Origin: Microlunatus panaciterrae
Lineage (GTDB): Bacteria > Actinomycetota > Actinomycetes > Propionibacteriales > Propionibacteriaceae
Length of the DNA: 64,000 bases
Assembly: GCF_016907535.1 (NCBI RefSeq)
Contig: NZ_JAFBCF010000001.1
Location: 2,108,001-2,172,000 of the forward strand
Reading direction: 5' to 3'
This document shows, piece by piece, positions 26,347-35,564 of the stretch (positions are counted from its first letter, which is position 1; every line of letters begins with the position of its first letter). The notes beneath the pieces are model-generated. The model saw only the letters and a list, made by a program, of their open reading frames with translations. It was not told the DNA's origin and ran no database searches. The position numbers were made by a program, and so were the translations under genes.

Positions 26347-26706
26347 CTGTTCAGCCTGGATCCGACCTCGACGGTCCCCCCGTACGAGCAGTTGCGGCAG
26401 CAGGTGGCGCGGCAGATCGGCAGCGGGGAGCTGACGGCGGGGTCCCTGTTGCCGACCGTACGACAGCTGGCAGCCGACCTCGGGCTCGCGCCCAACACCG
26501 TCGCCCGCAGCTACAAGCAGCTCGAAGCCGACGGCCTGGTGATCACCCGCGGCCGGCGGGGCACGGTGGTGGCTGGTCTCGGGGAGGTCACCGCCGCCGC
26601 CCGCGACGCGGCCGTCGACTTCGTCACCCAGATGCGCGTGCTCGGTCTCTCTCGGGATCAGACGCTGCGGCTGCTGGCGTCGGTGTACGACGGCGCACCC
26701 GAGTGA
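26347..26706 (+). CDS. GntR-family regulator (YtrA type), apparent CTG start
   Basis: 119 residues: a winged helix (VPPYEQLRQQVARQIGSGEL, LLPTVRQLAADLGLAPNTV, QLEADGLVITRGRRGT) and a short C-terminal helix, as in the YtrA subgroup. A perfect AAGGAGG (26334-26340) is followed six bases later by CTG, giving a protein that starts LFSLDPTS, where relatives usually begin with Met-Phe. No ATG or TTG is available there. The in-frame GTG at 26323 lacks a good binding site. It diverges from femX. Confidence 0.83.
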   Translation: MFSLDPTSTVPPYEQLRQQVARQIGSGELTAGSLLPTVRQLAADLGLAPNTVARSYKQLEADGLVITRGRRGTVVAGLGEVTAAARDAAVDFVTQMRVLGLSRDQTLRLLASVYDGAPE

Positions 26707-26782
26707 TTCGCATCTTCGCGCACCTTGGTCGAACCTCACCCAGGGTCGACCCTATGCGAGGCCCATCAAACTGTGCGACGTA

Positions 26783-26820
26783 CGGCTCAGTGCGCGGATA
26801 GCCCTTCGGCAGGCTCATGG
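26783..26820. repeat. Degenerate interspersed repeat at a gene 3' end
   Basis: CCCTTCGGCAGGCTCATGG (26802-26820) differs from the 19-bp consensus at two positions. A partial GGCTCAGTGCGCGG (26783-26796) adjoins it. Read on the minus strand, the pair encodes the C-terminal RHEPAEGLSAH of the alkyl-DHAP synthase-like protein and includes its stop. Confidence 0.75.
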
Positions 26821-28511
26821 CGCGGAGCGGGGGCGGGCTCCGCCGAGGGCGGCAGGATCTTGCCGGGGTTGAGGTTCTGGCCCGGGTCGATCGCGTTCAG
26901 CACGCCCTTGATCAGGTGCACGCCGGGAGCGGAGATGTCCTGTTCCAGCCAGGCCGCGTGCTCGGTGCCGACGGCATGGTGGTGCGACAGAGTGCCGCCG
27001 TTGTCCACGAACGCCTGCTGGATCGCACTCTTCACCACGTCGTAGTCGGCCAGCGGATCGATCCCCTCGTGCCGGAAGGCGAAGGTGAAGTACAGGCAGG
27101 CACCCGAGTGGTAGGAGTGCGAAAGGTGGCACATCACCCAGCCCTTGACGCCGATCTTGTCGTAAGCCTTGTTCGCCGCCGTGACGGCGTTGTCATACAC
27201 CTGCTGCAGCTTCGACCACGGTGCCGCCGTCTCGGAGACATCGGCCATCGCGCCGCGGTCCAGCAGGAAGTCACGGATGTAAGGGGTGTCGAACTTCTTC
27301 TGGTCATAGAGCTGGCCAGGACCCTTGCCCACCACGATGCCGCCGTTGCGGGTGACGATCTCCTTGACCAGGCTCTTCTGCCTGCTCACGTGGGACTTGC
27401 CGCCCTCGAAGCCGATGAACGACAGGCAGACCTGTTCGAGGTCCCAGCCCTTGCGCTCGAGGACCTTCATCAAACCCTTGGAGACCAGCGACGAAAGCCC
27501 CTTGCTCTTCTTCCGGGTGGCGAACGAGAACGCCGTCTCGCGGGCGTCCGACACCCGGGTGATCGACGGCGTCGCATCGCTCACCGAGATCTCGTGCATC
27601 GCCTTCAGCCCGGCTTCCCAGTTCGGGAAGAAGTAGCCGAGCACCAGCCGCTGCTCGGGGATGCGGTGCACCTGGACGGTCACCTCGGTGATCACACCCA
27701 GTCGGCCCTCGCTGCCCAGGATCATCTCCCGGACGCTGGGCCCGGTCGACGTGCTGGGCAGTGGGCGGATGACCAGGGTCTCGCCCGGCATGGCCACCCG
27801 CAGGCCCTTGACGATGTCGGCAATGTCCCCGTACTTGTCGGACTGCATGCCCGATGAGCGGGTGGCGACCCAGCCGCCCAGAGTGCTGTGGGTGAAGCTG
27901 TCCGGGAAGTGGCCCAGGGTCCAGCCACGGCTGCCGAGCTGCTCCTCGATGTCCGGGCCGAGCGTCCCGGCCTGGATCCGGGCCAGGCCCGACTCCTCAT
28001 CGATCTCGATCAGCCGGTTCAGCCGGCCAAGGTCGACCGAGACGACGACCCGGCTCTCGGCGGGCCGTGGCTCGAGGCTGCCGGAGATGTTGCTGCCGCC
28101 TCCGAACGGGATCAGCACGGCGTCCGCCGCGACCACCCGGTTGACGATCGCCTGCACCTCGTCCTCGTCCAGCGGGTAGACCACCACGTCGGGGATGCGG
28201 GGAATGTCGCCGTTGCGCAGCCGGACCAGGTCGCGCAGGCTCTTGCCGTAGGTGTGGATGATCCGTTCCATCGGGTCGGTGTGGGTGTGCTCGGCGCCCA
28301 CCACCTCGCTCAGCTGGGACAGCAGGTCCTCATCGGCCCGGCTGTCCGGGATGGACAGGTCGTCAAACGCCAGCGGCGGCTTCGGCGGCTGATGAAGATC
28401 GAGGTCGACGGCCTTCAGCACGAACGGAGCCAGGTTGGGCTTGTCCTCGTGGTGGAAGCTGACCCCCTCGACACCCCAGCCCCACCACTTCATGTGCTTG
28501 ACGCTCGTCAT
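26787..28511 (-). CDS. Alkyl-DHAP synthase-like FAD-binding oxidase
   Basis: 574 residues. The FAD-binding p-cresol methylhydroxylase fold has IPFGGGSNISGSLEP and GHFPDSFTHSTLGGWVATRS, then MILGSEGRLGVITEVTV. C-terminal signatures are those of alkyldihydroxyacetonephosphate synthase: VKGWVMCHLSHSYHSGACLY and GGTLSHHHAVGTEHA (the double-histidine segment). The enzyme swaps the acyl chain of acyl-DHAP for an alkyl ether. GAGGGG upstream fixes the ATG at 28511. The last residues are encoded by a degenerate repeat. It is the distal gene of a three-gene lipid operon. Confidence 0.88.
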   Translation of the reverse strand: MTSVKHMKWWGWGVEGVSFHHEDKPNLAPFVLKAVDLDLHQPPKPPLAFDDLSIPDSRADEDLLSQLSEVVGAEHTHTDPMERIIHTYGKSLRDLVRLRNGDIPRIPDVVVYPLDEDEVQAIVNRVVAADAVLIPFGGGSNISGSLEPRPAESRVVVSVDLGRLNRLIEIDEESGLARIQAGTLGPDIEEQLGSRGWTLGHFPDSFTHSTLGGWVATRSSGMQSDKYGDIADIVKGLRVAMPGETLVIRPLPSTSTGPSVREMILGSEGRLGVITEVTVQVHRIPEQRLVLGYFFPNWEAGLKAMHEISVSDATPSITRVSDARETAFSFATRKKSKGLSSLVSKGLMKVLERKGWDLEQVCLSFIGFEGGKSHVSRQKSLVKEIVTRNGGIVVGKGPGQLYDQKKFDTPYIRDFLLDRGAMADVSETAAPWSKLQQVYDNAVTAANKAYDKIGVKGWVMCHLSHSYHSGACLYFTFAFRHEGIDPLADYDVVKSAIQQAFVDNGGTLSHHHAVGTEHAAWLEQDISAPGVHLIKGVLNAIDPGQNLNPGKILPPSAEPAPAPRHEPAEGLSAH

Positions 28512-28566
28512 CTGCCCCTCATCTCCTGCATTGGTCGTGCCGGCCTGGCCCGGTGGTCGCGTGGTG

Positions 28567-29256
28567 TCACAGCGCCGTCTGCTGCTGCTCACGGTAGGCC
28601 ATGCCGTAGTCGACCAGGCCGTTGACCTCTTTGGCGATCCGGTCGGAGAACTCCGCGGCCGTCTCGTCGGCCTCCGCGACCAGCGGGTCACCGAACACCA
28701 GGTAGATCGGCGGGCGTCCCCGACGCGGCCAGCGGCTGTCACGCGGCATCGCCTCGGTCGCCCCGACGATGGCGGTCGGCAGGCACGGCACGCCCCGGCT
28801 GATGCAGAGGGCGGCGGCGCCCGGCTTGAAGGGAGCGATCTGGCCGTCGCGGGACCGGGTGCCCTCCGGGAAGAGGAGCAGCGGTACGCCCTCGTCCAGC
28901 AGCCCGGTCGCCACTCCGGTCTTGCCGCGCAGACCGGTCCGGTCCACCGGGAAGGCGTTGAAGAACAGCGCAGTCAGGCCCTTGCGCCACCAGACGTCGA
29001 AGAAGTAGTCGGCCGCGGCGCCCGCGGCGACGTAACGCGCCAGACGCCGTGGCAGCCCGCCGAGGATGATGGGGGCGTCGAGATGGCTGGAGTGGTTGGA
29101 CACGAGGACGAACGGCGCCGACAGTGTCGCCAGCCGCTCCCGGCCCAGCACGGTGATGCTGGCCAGCGACCAGACCAGTGGCTTGAGCATCATCCGCTGA
29201 GCCACGAATCGCACCCCGGCGTGCACTGGAGACGTGTAGCGGCTTCTTCGTTCCAT
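28567..29256 (-). CDS. 1-acyl-glycerol-phosphate acyltransferase family (PlsC)
   Basis: 229 residues. The acyltransferase block I NHSSHLD (H-x4-D), block III FPEGTRSRDG, and PFKPGAAALCI are all present, as in PlsC lysophosphatidate acyltransferases. It would acylate a glycerol-phosphate lipid at the membrane surface. The ATG at 29256 is preferred to an in-frame GTG two codons upstream. It lies between the SDR and alkyl-DHAP synthase-like genes on one strand, with gaps of 76 and 55 nt. This suggests it acylates the same DHAP- or glycerol-based lipid. Confidence 0.89.
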   Translation of the reverse strand: MERRSRYTSPVHAGVRFVAQRMMLKPLVWSLASITVLGRERLATLSAPFVLVSNHSSHLDAPIILGGLPRRLARYVAAGAAADYFFDVWWRKGLTALFFNAFPVDRTGLRGKTGVATGLLDEGVPLLLFPEGTRSRDGQIAPFKPGAAALCISRGVPCLPTAIVGATEAMPRDSRWPRRGRPPIYLVFGDPLVAEADETAAEFSDRIAKEVNGLVDYGMAYREQQQTAL

Positions 29257-29332
29257 TGCCACAGACTATTCCGAGCCGGCCGGTTCACGCCTGTCGGCGC
29301 TCCAGCGGCGGTGGGAGAAGGGTGTCGTCAGC

Positions 29333-30100
29333 TCAGCGGCGGCTGGAGGTCAGCCTGCGCGACACGGCTCGGATCGCCCCGCGCGGAGCATGCCTGGCCA
29401 AGGTCATCAGCACCTTGTAGCGATTGCTCGGGATGGAGATCACCTTGCCGCGGGCGGCGTCGCGCAGGCAGTCGGCGACCAGCTGGTCGGCGTCCAGCCA
29501 CAGCTGGCGGGGGATCGAGCCGGCGTTAATGCCGGCCCGCTGGTGAAACTCGGTCTCCACCCAGCCCGGGCAGAGCGCGGTCACCGTGACACCCGTACCG
29601 GCGAGCTCGACCGCGAGGCTCTCGGAGTAGGCCGTCACCCAGGCCTTGATGGCCGAGTAGCTGCCCATCGCGACGAACCCGGCGGTGCTGGACACGTTGA
29701 TGATGGTGCCCTTGCCGCGCTCCCGCATCGTCCTTCCGGCCGCCGCACCCAGGATCAGGACCGCCCGGCACATCACATCCATGGCGTGCTCGTGGGCCGA
29801 CGTGTCCTCGTCGGTCAGCCTGCTGTGCACCCCGAAGCCCGCGTTGTTGACCAGCAGGTCGACCGGGCGGGCCGCGTCGGTCAGGCGAGCGACCACCCGG
29901 TCGACGTCCTCCCGGTTCGCCAGGTCGGCGGCGAGGGTCTCTACCTGCACCGCGTACCGCTCCGAGAGCTCGGCCGCCATGGCCGCGAGGCGTTCGGTGT
30001 TGCGGGCGACGAGTACGAGGTTGGTCCCCCGAGCAGCGAGCGCACGCGCGAACGCGGCGCCGATCCCGGACGTGCCGCCGGTCACCAGAGCAGTTGCCAT
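29333..30100 (-). CDS. Short-chain dehydrogenase/reductase
   Basis: 255 residues of classical SDR type: TGGTSGIGAAFARAL (cofactor loop), NNAGFG, the catalytic serine in INVSSTAGF, and YSAIKAW for the Tyr-x3-Lys pair. The C-terminus ends in a basic amphipathic stretch (RGAIRAVSRRLTSSRR) that could touch the membrane. As first gene of the operon with PlsC and the alkyl-DHAP synthase-like oxidase, a role reducing acyl- or alkyl-DHAP is plausible, but this is inference from neighbours. Confidence 0.88.
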   Translation of the reverse strand: MATALVTGGTSGIGAAFARALAARGTNLVLVARNTERLAAMAAELSERYAVQVETLAADLANREDVDRVVARLTDAARPVDLLVNNAGFGVHSRLTDEDTSAHEHAMDVMCRAVLILGAAAGRTMRERGKGTIINVSSTAGFVAMGSYSAIKAWVTAYSESLAVELAGTGVTVTALCPGWVETEFHQRAGINAGSIPRQLWLDADQLVADCLRDAARGKVISIPSNRYKVLMTLARHAPRGAIRAVSRRLTSSRR

Positions 30101-30139
30101 GGGTTCAGGGTGCCATGCCGAGGGGTGGTGCCGTGCGTG

Positions 30140-30222
30140 CCCTTCGACAGGCTCAGGGCGCGGAGTTGGGCTCAGGGCGCGGAGTTGGGCTCAGGGCGCG
30201 GAGTCAGGCTCAGGGCGCGGGG
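30140..30222. repeat. Interspersed repeat plus 19-nt tandem units
   Basis: One full copy (CCCTTCGACAGGCTCAGGG, 30140-30158) is followed by three tandem units of the form GCGCGGAGTTGGGCTCAGG with small changes. The last unit reads into the 3' end of ackA, coding its PRPEPDSAP tail and stop. Confidence 0.9.
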
Positions 30223-31417
30223 CGAAGGCGGCGGCATCGCGGGCGATGGCCAGTTCTTCGTTGGTGGGGATCACCAGCACGGAGGTGCTGGCGCCTGCGG
30301 GGGAGATGGTCCGGGGCCCGGAGGCGCGCTGCTGGTTGAGCTCCGGGTCGATGGTGATGCCGAGGCGGTCCAGCCCGTCGATCGCCGCTGCCCGGACCTC
30401 GGGGGAGTTCTGGCCGACGCCTGCGGTGAAGGCCAGCATCTCCACCGAGCCGAGGACCGCCAGGTAGCCGCCGACGTAGAGCTTGATCCGATGTACGTAG
30501 ATGTCGAAGGCGAGTCGGGCCGCCTCATCACCGGCGGTGCAGAGCTCCTGCAGCTCGCGGAAGTCGTTCACCCCGGCCAGGCCCTTCAGCCCGGACTCCT
30601 TGTTGAGCAGCTGGTCGATCTCGGCCATCGACATGCCCTTCGCGTACAGGTAGGCGTGCAGGCCCGGGTCGACGTCTCCCGACCGGGTGCCCATCACCAG
30701 CCCCTGCAGCGGGGTCAGGCCCATAGAGGTCTCCACCGCCCGGCCGGCCCTGATCGCTGAGGCCGAGCAGCCGTTGCCCAGATGCAGCACGATCTGGGTC
30801 AGGTCGGCGGCCGCCGGGTCCCTGCCGAGAAGGCGGGCAGCGGATTCGGAGACGAAGCGGTGCGAGGTGCCGTGGAAGCCATACCTGCGGATGTGGTGCT
30901 TGGCCGCCAGCTCGGGTGGGATGGCATACGTCGCAGCTGCGGCCGGCAAACCGGCGAAGAAGGCGGTGTCGAAGACGGCGACGTGGGGGACGTCCGGCAG
31001 CAGTCGGCGGGCGGCGGCGATGCCGGCCAGGGCGGGAGGGTTGTGCAGTGGTGCGAGCGGCACCAGCTCTTCGATCTTCGCGATCACCCGGTCGTCGATG
31101 ACCACCGGCTCGGCGAAGGTGGCGCCGCCGTGGACGACCCGGTGACCGACCGCGATGATGCCGGCGTCTTCCAGCTGGGGCCCGTGCTCGTCGAACATCT
31201 GCCGGGCGTCGGTCAACGCCTGGTCGTGGTTTTCGACGGTCCGCTCGACGCTGAACTCCTCGTCTCCGGCATGGTGGGTGAGACGCCCCGACGACTCACC
31301 GATCCGCTCCACCAGGCCCCAGGCGAGCACCGCGCCGGTGGTCGGCGTGGTCAGCTGATATTTGAGCGACGACGAACCGGAGTTGATGACCAGTACGGTG
31401 CCGGCCCGCTCCACCAT
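30191..31417 (-). CDS. ackA: Acetate kinase
   Basis: 408 residues. VLVINSGSSSLKYQL at the N-terminus, GHRVVHGG, FDTAFFAGLP, YGFHGTSHRFV and LHLGNGCSASAI are the acetate kinase signatures. It converts acetyl phosphate and ADP to acetate and ATP. The ATG overlaps the pta stop, so the pair is translationally coupled in the usual pta-ackA order. The final nine residues and the stop come from the flanking interspersed repeat, slightly extending the usual C-terminus. Confidence 0.96.
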   Translation of the reverse strand: MVERAGTVLVINSGSSSLKYQLTTPTTGAVLAWGLVERIGESSGRLTHHAGDEEFSVERTVENHDQALTDARQMFDEHGPQLEDAGIIAVGHRVVHGGATFAEPVVIDDRVIAKIEELVPLAPLHNPPALAGIAAARRLLPDVPHVAVFDTAFFAGLPAAAATYAIPPELAAKHHIRRYGFHGTSHRFVSESAARLLGRDPAAADLTQIVLHLGNGCSASAIRAGRAVETSMGLTPLQGLVMGTRSGDVDPGLHAYLYAKGMSMAEIDQLLNKESGLKGLAGVNDFRELQELCTAGDEAARLAFDIYVHRIKLYVGGYLAVLGSVEMLAFTAGVGQNSPEVRAAAIDGLDRLGITIDPELNQQRASGPRTISPAGASTSVLVIPTNEELAIARDAAAFAPRPEPDSAP

Positions 31418-33480
31418 CACTCGAGACCCTGGGCCTGGATAGCGGTGATCGCGACCGTGTTGACGATGTCCTCCACCAGGGCTCCTCGGGACAGGTCGTT
31501 GACCGGTTTGCGCAGGCCCTGCAGGATCGGGCCGACAGCCACCGCCCCGGCGCTCCGCTGGACCGCCTTGTAGGTGTTGTTGCCGGTGTTCAGGTCCGGG
31601 AAGATGAACACCGTCGCCCGGCCGGCGACCGGTGAGTCCGGCAGCTTCGCCTTGGCCACGCCGGGATCCACGGCGGCGTCGTACTGGATCGGTCCCTCCA
31701 GCAGCAGGTCCGGCTCCCGCTCGGCCACCAGCTTGGTCGCCTCCCTGACCTTCTCCACATCGGCCCCTGAGCCGGACGCCCCGGTGGAGTAGGACAGCAT
31801 CGCTACGCGAGGCTCGATGGTGAACTGCCGGGCGGTGGCGGCCGACGAGATGGCGATGTCGGCCAGCTGCTCGGCGGTCGGGTCCGGGATCACGGCGCAG
31901 TCGCCGTACACGAGGACCCGGTCGGCCAGGCACATCAGGAACACGCTGGAGACGGTGTCGACACCCTCGGCGGTCTTGATGAACTCCAGCGCCGGCCGGA
32001 TGGTGTGGGCGGTGGTATTGGCGGCGCCGGAGACCATCCCGTCGGCCATCCCCAGGTGGACCATCATGGTGCCGAAGTAGGAGATGTCGCGGACCGTCTG
32101 GCGCGCCTTCTCGATGGTCATGCCCTTGTGGGCGCGCAACCTCGCGTACTCCGCGGCGAACCGCTCGACCAGCTCCGGATCGTTGTTGGAGACGATGTCG
32201 GCCTCGTCGAGGTCGAGCCCGAGAGCCGAGGCCCGAGCCCGAACCTTGTTCTCGTCGCCGATCAGGGTGAGGTCGGCAACGCCGCGACGGAGCAGGATCG
32301 AGGCCGCTTGCAGGATCCGGTCGTCGTGGCTCTCCGGCAGCACGATGTGCTTGCGGTCGGCGCGGGCCCGCTCCATCAGCTGATACTCGAACATCAGCGG
32401 CGTGCGGACCTCTGAGGCGGACACGTCGATGGCGGCGAGCAGCGCCTCCTGGTCGACCTGCTCGCTGAAGAGCCGGCGGGCCGTCTCGATCTTGTTGGGG
32501 GAGTGCTTGGTCAGCGGGCCCCGCAGCCGGGACAACCGCTCGGCGGTGGCGAAGGTGTCCAGCGTGGTCGACACCACCGGAAGGTTCTGGTCGATGCCCT
32601 CCGACAGCCGGCGGATGGAGTCCGGAATCGGGTAGCCGCCGGTGAGGACGAGGCCGGCCAGCGAGGGGAAGGTGCCGGACTGATGGGCCAGCACCAGACC
32701 CGGGATCAGGTCGGTGCGGTCGCTCGGCGAGATGACCGTCGCCTCGGGGGTCAGCCGGTCGAGCACATTGGGCAGGCTCATCGCCGCCACCACGATGCCC
32801 AGGGACTCCCGGTCCATCCACCGTTCGCTGCCCTGCACCAGGATGCCGCCGACCGCAGCCGCCTGCTGCCGGAAGGTGGCCGCCGACAGCACCCGGCTCT
32901 CCGGGATCGCCGCCACCACGACCCCGAAGCACTGCAGGGTCTGGCTGACCGCTGCCATCGACTCGTGGTCGACGCGGTTGGCGATCACCGCGACCGTCTG
33001 GGCATGGTGCGCCTGGAGCTCGGTCCAGGCGGTCTCGACGGCGACCCGGACGTCCTCGGGCGTCCGGTTGCGGCCGTGCACCACCAAGACCACCGGGGAG
33101 CCGAGGTTGGCCGCGATCTGCGCGTTCATGGAGAGCTCGGTGCCGGTCGAGACGTCGGTGTAGTCCGATCCCACCACCACGACCACGTCGAACCGGTCGC
33201 TGATGGCGCCGAACCGGCGAACGATCTCGGTCATCGCCTCCTCGGCATCGGCATGGGCGGCGTCATAACTGACCCCGAGCGCCTCCTCGTAGGTCTGCTC
33301 AATGCCGGGCTGGCTGACCAGCAGGTCGACGATCCAGTCGACCTCCTGGGTCGAGTTGGTGATCGGCCGAAAGACACCGACCGAGCCCACCTCGCGCAGC
33401 AGCGCGTCGAGCAGCCCGAGCGCGACAGCGGACTTCCCGGTCTGTCCCTCGGGGGACGCTACGTAGACACTGCGGGTCAC
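31417..33480 (-). CDS. pta: Phosphate acetyltransferase
   Basis: 687 residues, the long three-domain form. A P-loop-like N-terminal domain (YVASPEGQTGKSAVALGLL) is followed by the DRTGG regulatory domain, then the C-terminal catalytic domain with FEYQLMERARADRKHIVLPE, GMADGMVSGAANTTAHTIRP and IFPDLNTGNNTYKAVQRSAG. It makes acetyl phosphate from acetyl-CoA. It leads the pta-ackA operon. The 113 nt upstream hold no recognisable operator. Confidence 0.95.
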   Translation of the reverse strand: MTRSVYVASPEGQTGKSAVALGLLDALLREVGSVGVFRPITNSTQEVDWIVDLLVSQPGIEQTYEEALGVSYDAAHADAEEAMTEIVRRFGAISDRFDVVVVVGSDYTDVSTGTELSMNAQIAANLGSPVVLVVHGRNRTPEDVRVAVETAWTELQAHHAQTVAVIANRVDHESMAAVSQTLQCFGVVVAAIPESRVLSAATFRQQAAAVGGILVQGSERWMDRESLGIVVAAMSLPNVLDRLTPEATVISPSDRTDLIPGLVLAHQSGTFPSLAGLVLTGGYPIPDSIRRLSEGIDQNLPVVSTTLDTFATAERLSRLRGPLTKHSPNKIETARRLFSEQVDQEALLAAIDVSASEVRTPLMFEYQLMERARADRKHIVLPESHDDRILQAASILLRRGVADLTLIGDENKVRARASALGLDLDEADIVSNNDPELVERFAAEYARLRAHKGMTIEKARQTVRDISYFGTMMVHLGMADGMVSGAANTTAHTIRPALEFIKTAEGVDTVSSVFLMCLADRVLVYGDCAVIPDPTAEQLADIAISSAATARQFTIEPRVAMLSYSTGASGSGADVEKVREATKLVAEREPDLLLEGPIQYDAAVDPGVAKAKLPDSPVAGRATVFIFPDLNTGNNTYKAVQRSAGAVAVGPILQGLRKPVNDLSRGALVEDIVNTVAITAIQAQGLE

Positions 33481-33593
33481 ATCAGGAGGTTAGCCGTTCC
33501 CGGCCCTGAATTCCCGGATGTCGATTGGCCCCAACGCCCCAGCTCACGCTCCGCGGGCGGTGCCGGCGGTCGACGAGATCCACGTTTTCAGGG

Positions 33594-34769
33594 TCAGAGT
33601 GCCGGCTCCAGGGACCCGATGACCTGACTCTCGGCGTTCAGCAGGACGATGCTGCGCCAACGGTCGAACGCGCCGCAGGGATGCGAGATGCCCAGGCTGA
33701 GGACGTCACCCGGCGAGATGACGGTGTCTGGGGGGACGGCGATCCAGGCATGCTGGTCCCAGAGCTTCTGCACCTGCCAGCCGGGCAGCGGCCGTAGCCG
33801 GTCCTGCTCGTCGTAGTGTCCGAGCACGATCGGCAGCCGATCGTCGAACGGGACGTCGCGGCGGCCGAAGCCGGCGATCACGAGCCCCGGTTCAGGGCGG
33901 GACCAGACCGAGGCGAGCAGCTCCAGCGCCGGCCGGAGGTGCGGCCCATCGGGGGTCTGCCGCCCGTCCAGCGGGGAGGTGCGGTGGTAGAGGCCGTGGT
34001 CGTGGCTGACGTAGCAGCCGCTGCGCAGCACGGTGCTCACGTTGAAGTCGAACGAGTCCGGGCCCAACTGTTCGACCACGACGTCGAAGTAGGAGCTGCC
34101 GCCCGCGCTGACGATCGGCACCTCGGTGTCGAACAGACCTGCCTCGGTCAGCTCGACGGTGGCATCGTGGACGAAGGTGAGGAAGTCGGGCAGGTCCGCA
34201 GGGATCGACTCGCCCTCGCCGAGCCGCAGCACGCCTTCGAAGGCGGCCGTCCCGACCAGGCTCAGCTGGGCCGAGTGCGCCACCCGTTCGGCGACCGCGC
34301 GGGCCTGCTCGCGGCTCCGTACGCCGGTACGTCCACCGTCCACCCCCAGCTCGAGCAGCACCGGCAGGGTCCGCGGCGGAGAGAGCAGATCCAGGGTGCG
34401 CTCGAGCAGGTCGACGCCGTCGAGACTCTCGACATAGCAGAGGAACTCTCCGGCGGTTCCGCTGAGGAACTGGTCACTCACCCAGCGGATGGCTCGCTCG
34501 TCGACGAGCACGTTCGCCAGCAGGATCCGCTGCACGCCGAAGCCGACCAGTGCTCGGGCCTGACGCGGGGTGGCGACGGTCATCCCCCACGCTCCCGCCT
34601 GCAGCTGCTGCTCGATCAGCGGCCGGCACATCGTGGTCTTGGCGTGTGGCGCGAGCAGCACCCCGGCGGCGGCGCAGTAGTCGGCCATCGTGGTGATGTT
34701 GTGATCGAGCGCGTCGGCGTGGGCCACCAACAGCGGCAGATCGAAGTCGCTGGTGAGCGTCAGGGTCAT
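33594..34769 (-). CDS. D-threonine aldolase / D-serine dehydratase-like PLP enzyme
   Basis: 391 residues of the fold-type III family. The PLP lysine is in LLAPHAKTTMCRP, and LPVLLELGVDGGRTGVRS, VSAGGSSYFD and the C-terminal SLGISHPCGAFDRW (His-x-Cys metal site) fit the alanine racemase N-terminal plus D-serine dehydratase-like pattern. It probably cleaves or deaminates D-beta-hydroxy amino acids. It overlaps the YhfC gene stop by four bases (ATGA), so the two are coupled, although no functional link is obvious. Confidence 0.87.
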   Translation of the reverse strand: MTLTLTSDFDLPLLVAHADALDHNITTMADYCAAAGVLLAPHAKTTMCRPLIEQQLQAGAWGMTVATPRQARALVGFGVQRILLANVLVDERAIRWVSDQFLSGTAGEFLCYVESLDGVDLLERTLDLLSPPRTLPVLLELGVDGGRTGVRSREQARAVAERVAHSAQLSLVGTAAFEGVLRLGEGESIPADLPDFLTFVHDATVELTEAGLFDTEVPIVSAGGSSYFDVVVEQLGPDSFDFNVSTVLRSGCYVSHDHGLYHRTSPLDGRQTPDGPHLRPALELLASVWSRPEPGLVIAGFGRRDVPFDDRLPIVLGHYDEQDRLRPLPGWQVQKLWDQHAWIAVPPDTVISPGDVLSLGISHPCGAFDRWRSIVLLNAESQVIGSLEPAL

Positions 34770-35527
34770 GGCCCGACTGTTGCAGGTGAGGATGTCTGAT
34801 AGCCCTCGGGGGTGGCCGACAGCGTCCCGCCGCGGATGGTGCGGCGGATGAAGACCACTGCGATCACGGCCAAGGTGACGAAGACGACCTCATGCCAGAT
34901 GCCGGGCAGGAAGCGCTGGGCCGTCAGCAGCACCACATCGAGGGCGGCATGCAGGCCGATGGCGACCCAGAGGAAGTAGGTGCCTTTGCGAAACGCCATT
35001 ACGACGAGCAGCGAGAACGCCACCGAACAGATGATCGCCGGCACCCGGTCCAGACCGGTCAGCAGGAACAGCCAGGGGCTGGCCGAAAGGGTCTGCTCTG
35101 CCACCCCAGGGCCGAGCCGCTGCGGCGCCAGCAGGATGACGCCCATCCCCCAGGCGAACTGCACCCCGATCACGATCGCCTCGGCACCACCGAAGCCGAC
35201 GCCGGCCGCGACGCCGGCCCAGTCGTTGCGGCGGAACTGCAGCGCCGGCGCGAACCTGAAGCTGGCATACCGGGCCAGTTCCTGACAGATGGAGTAGGCG
35301 ACCGTGCCCAGCAGCAGGATGACGGTGCTGCGACCGAAGTTGGCCGGGATCAGCCCCCGGGTCAGCGGCGCCGTGATGATCATGTTGATGATGAAGAAGC
35401 TCGCCGCGGCCAGCGGCACCGTCAGGGGGAGGCTGTGACGTCGGCAGATGACGACGGCGGCGATGATCGGAAGGGCGATCATCAGCAGCATCTCGACCGA
35501 GAATGCTGCGGCGACGGCTGTCGTCAT
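34766..35527 (-). CDS. YhfC-family intramembrane metalloprotease-like protein
   Basis: 253 residues with about seven membrane helices. The family's polar motifs are visible within helices: CQELARYASFRF (Glu), GFGGAEAIVIGVQFA (Glu) and IGLHAALDVVLL (His), like other CPBP-type membrane proteases. The N-terminal helix MTTAVAAAFSVEMLLMIAL starts at the ATG at 35527, with AAAGGA upstream. The biological substrate is unknown. It is coupled to the D-threonine aldolase-like gene. Confidence 0.82.
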   Translation of the reverse strand: MTTAVAAAFSVEMLLMIALPIIAAVVICRRHSLPLTVPLAAASFFIINMIITAPLTRGLIPANFGRSTVILLLGTVAYSICQELARYASFRFAPALQFRRNDWAGVAAGVGFGGAEAIVIGVQFAWGMGVILLAPQRLGPGVAEQTLSASPWLFLLTGLDRVPAIICSVAFSLLVVMAFRKGTYFLWVAIGLHAALDVVLLTAQRFLPGIWHEVVFVTLAVIAVVFIRRTIRGGTLSATPEGYQTSSPATVGP

Positions 35528-35564
35528 GGGCTGGTCCTTTTGCTGAGCGGCGGGGCGACCTGGT

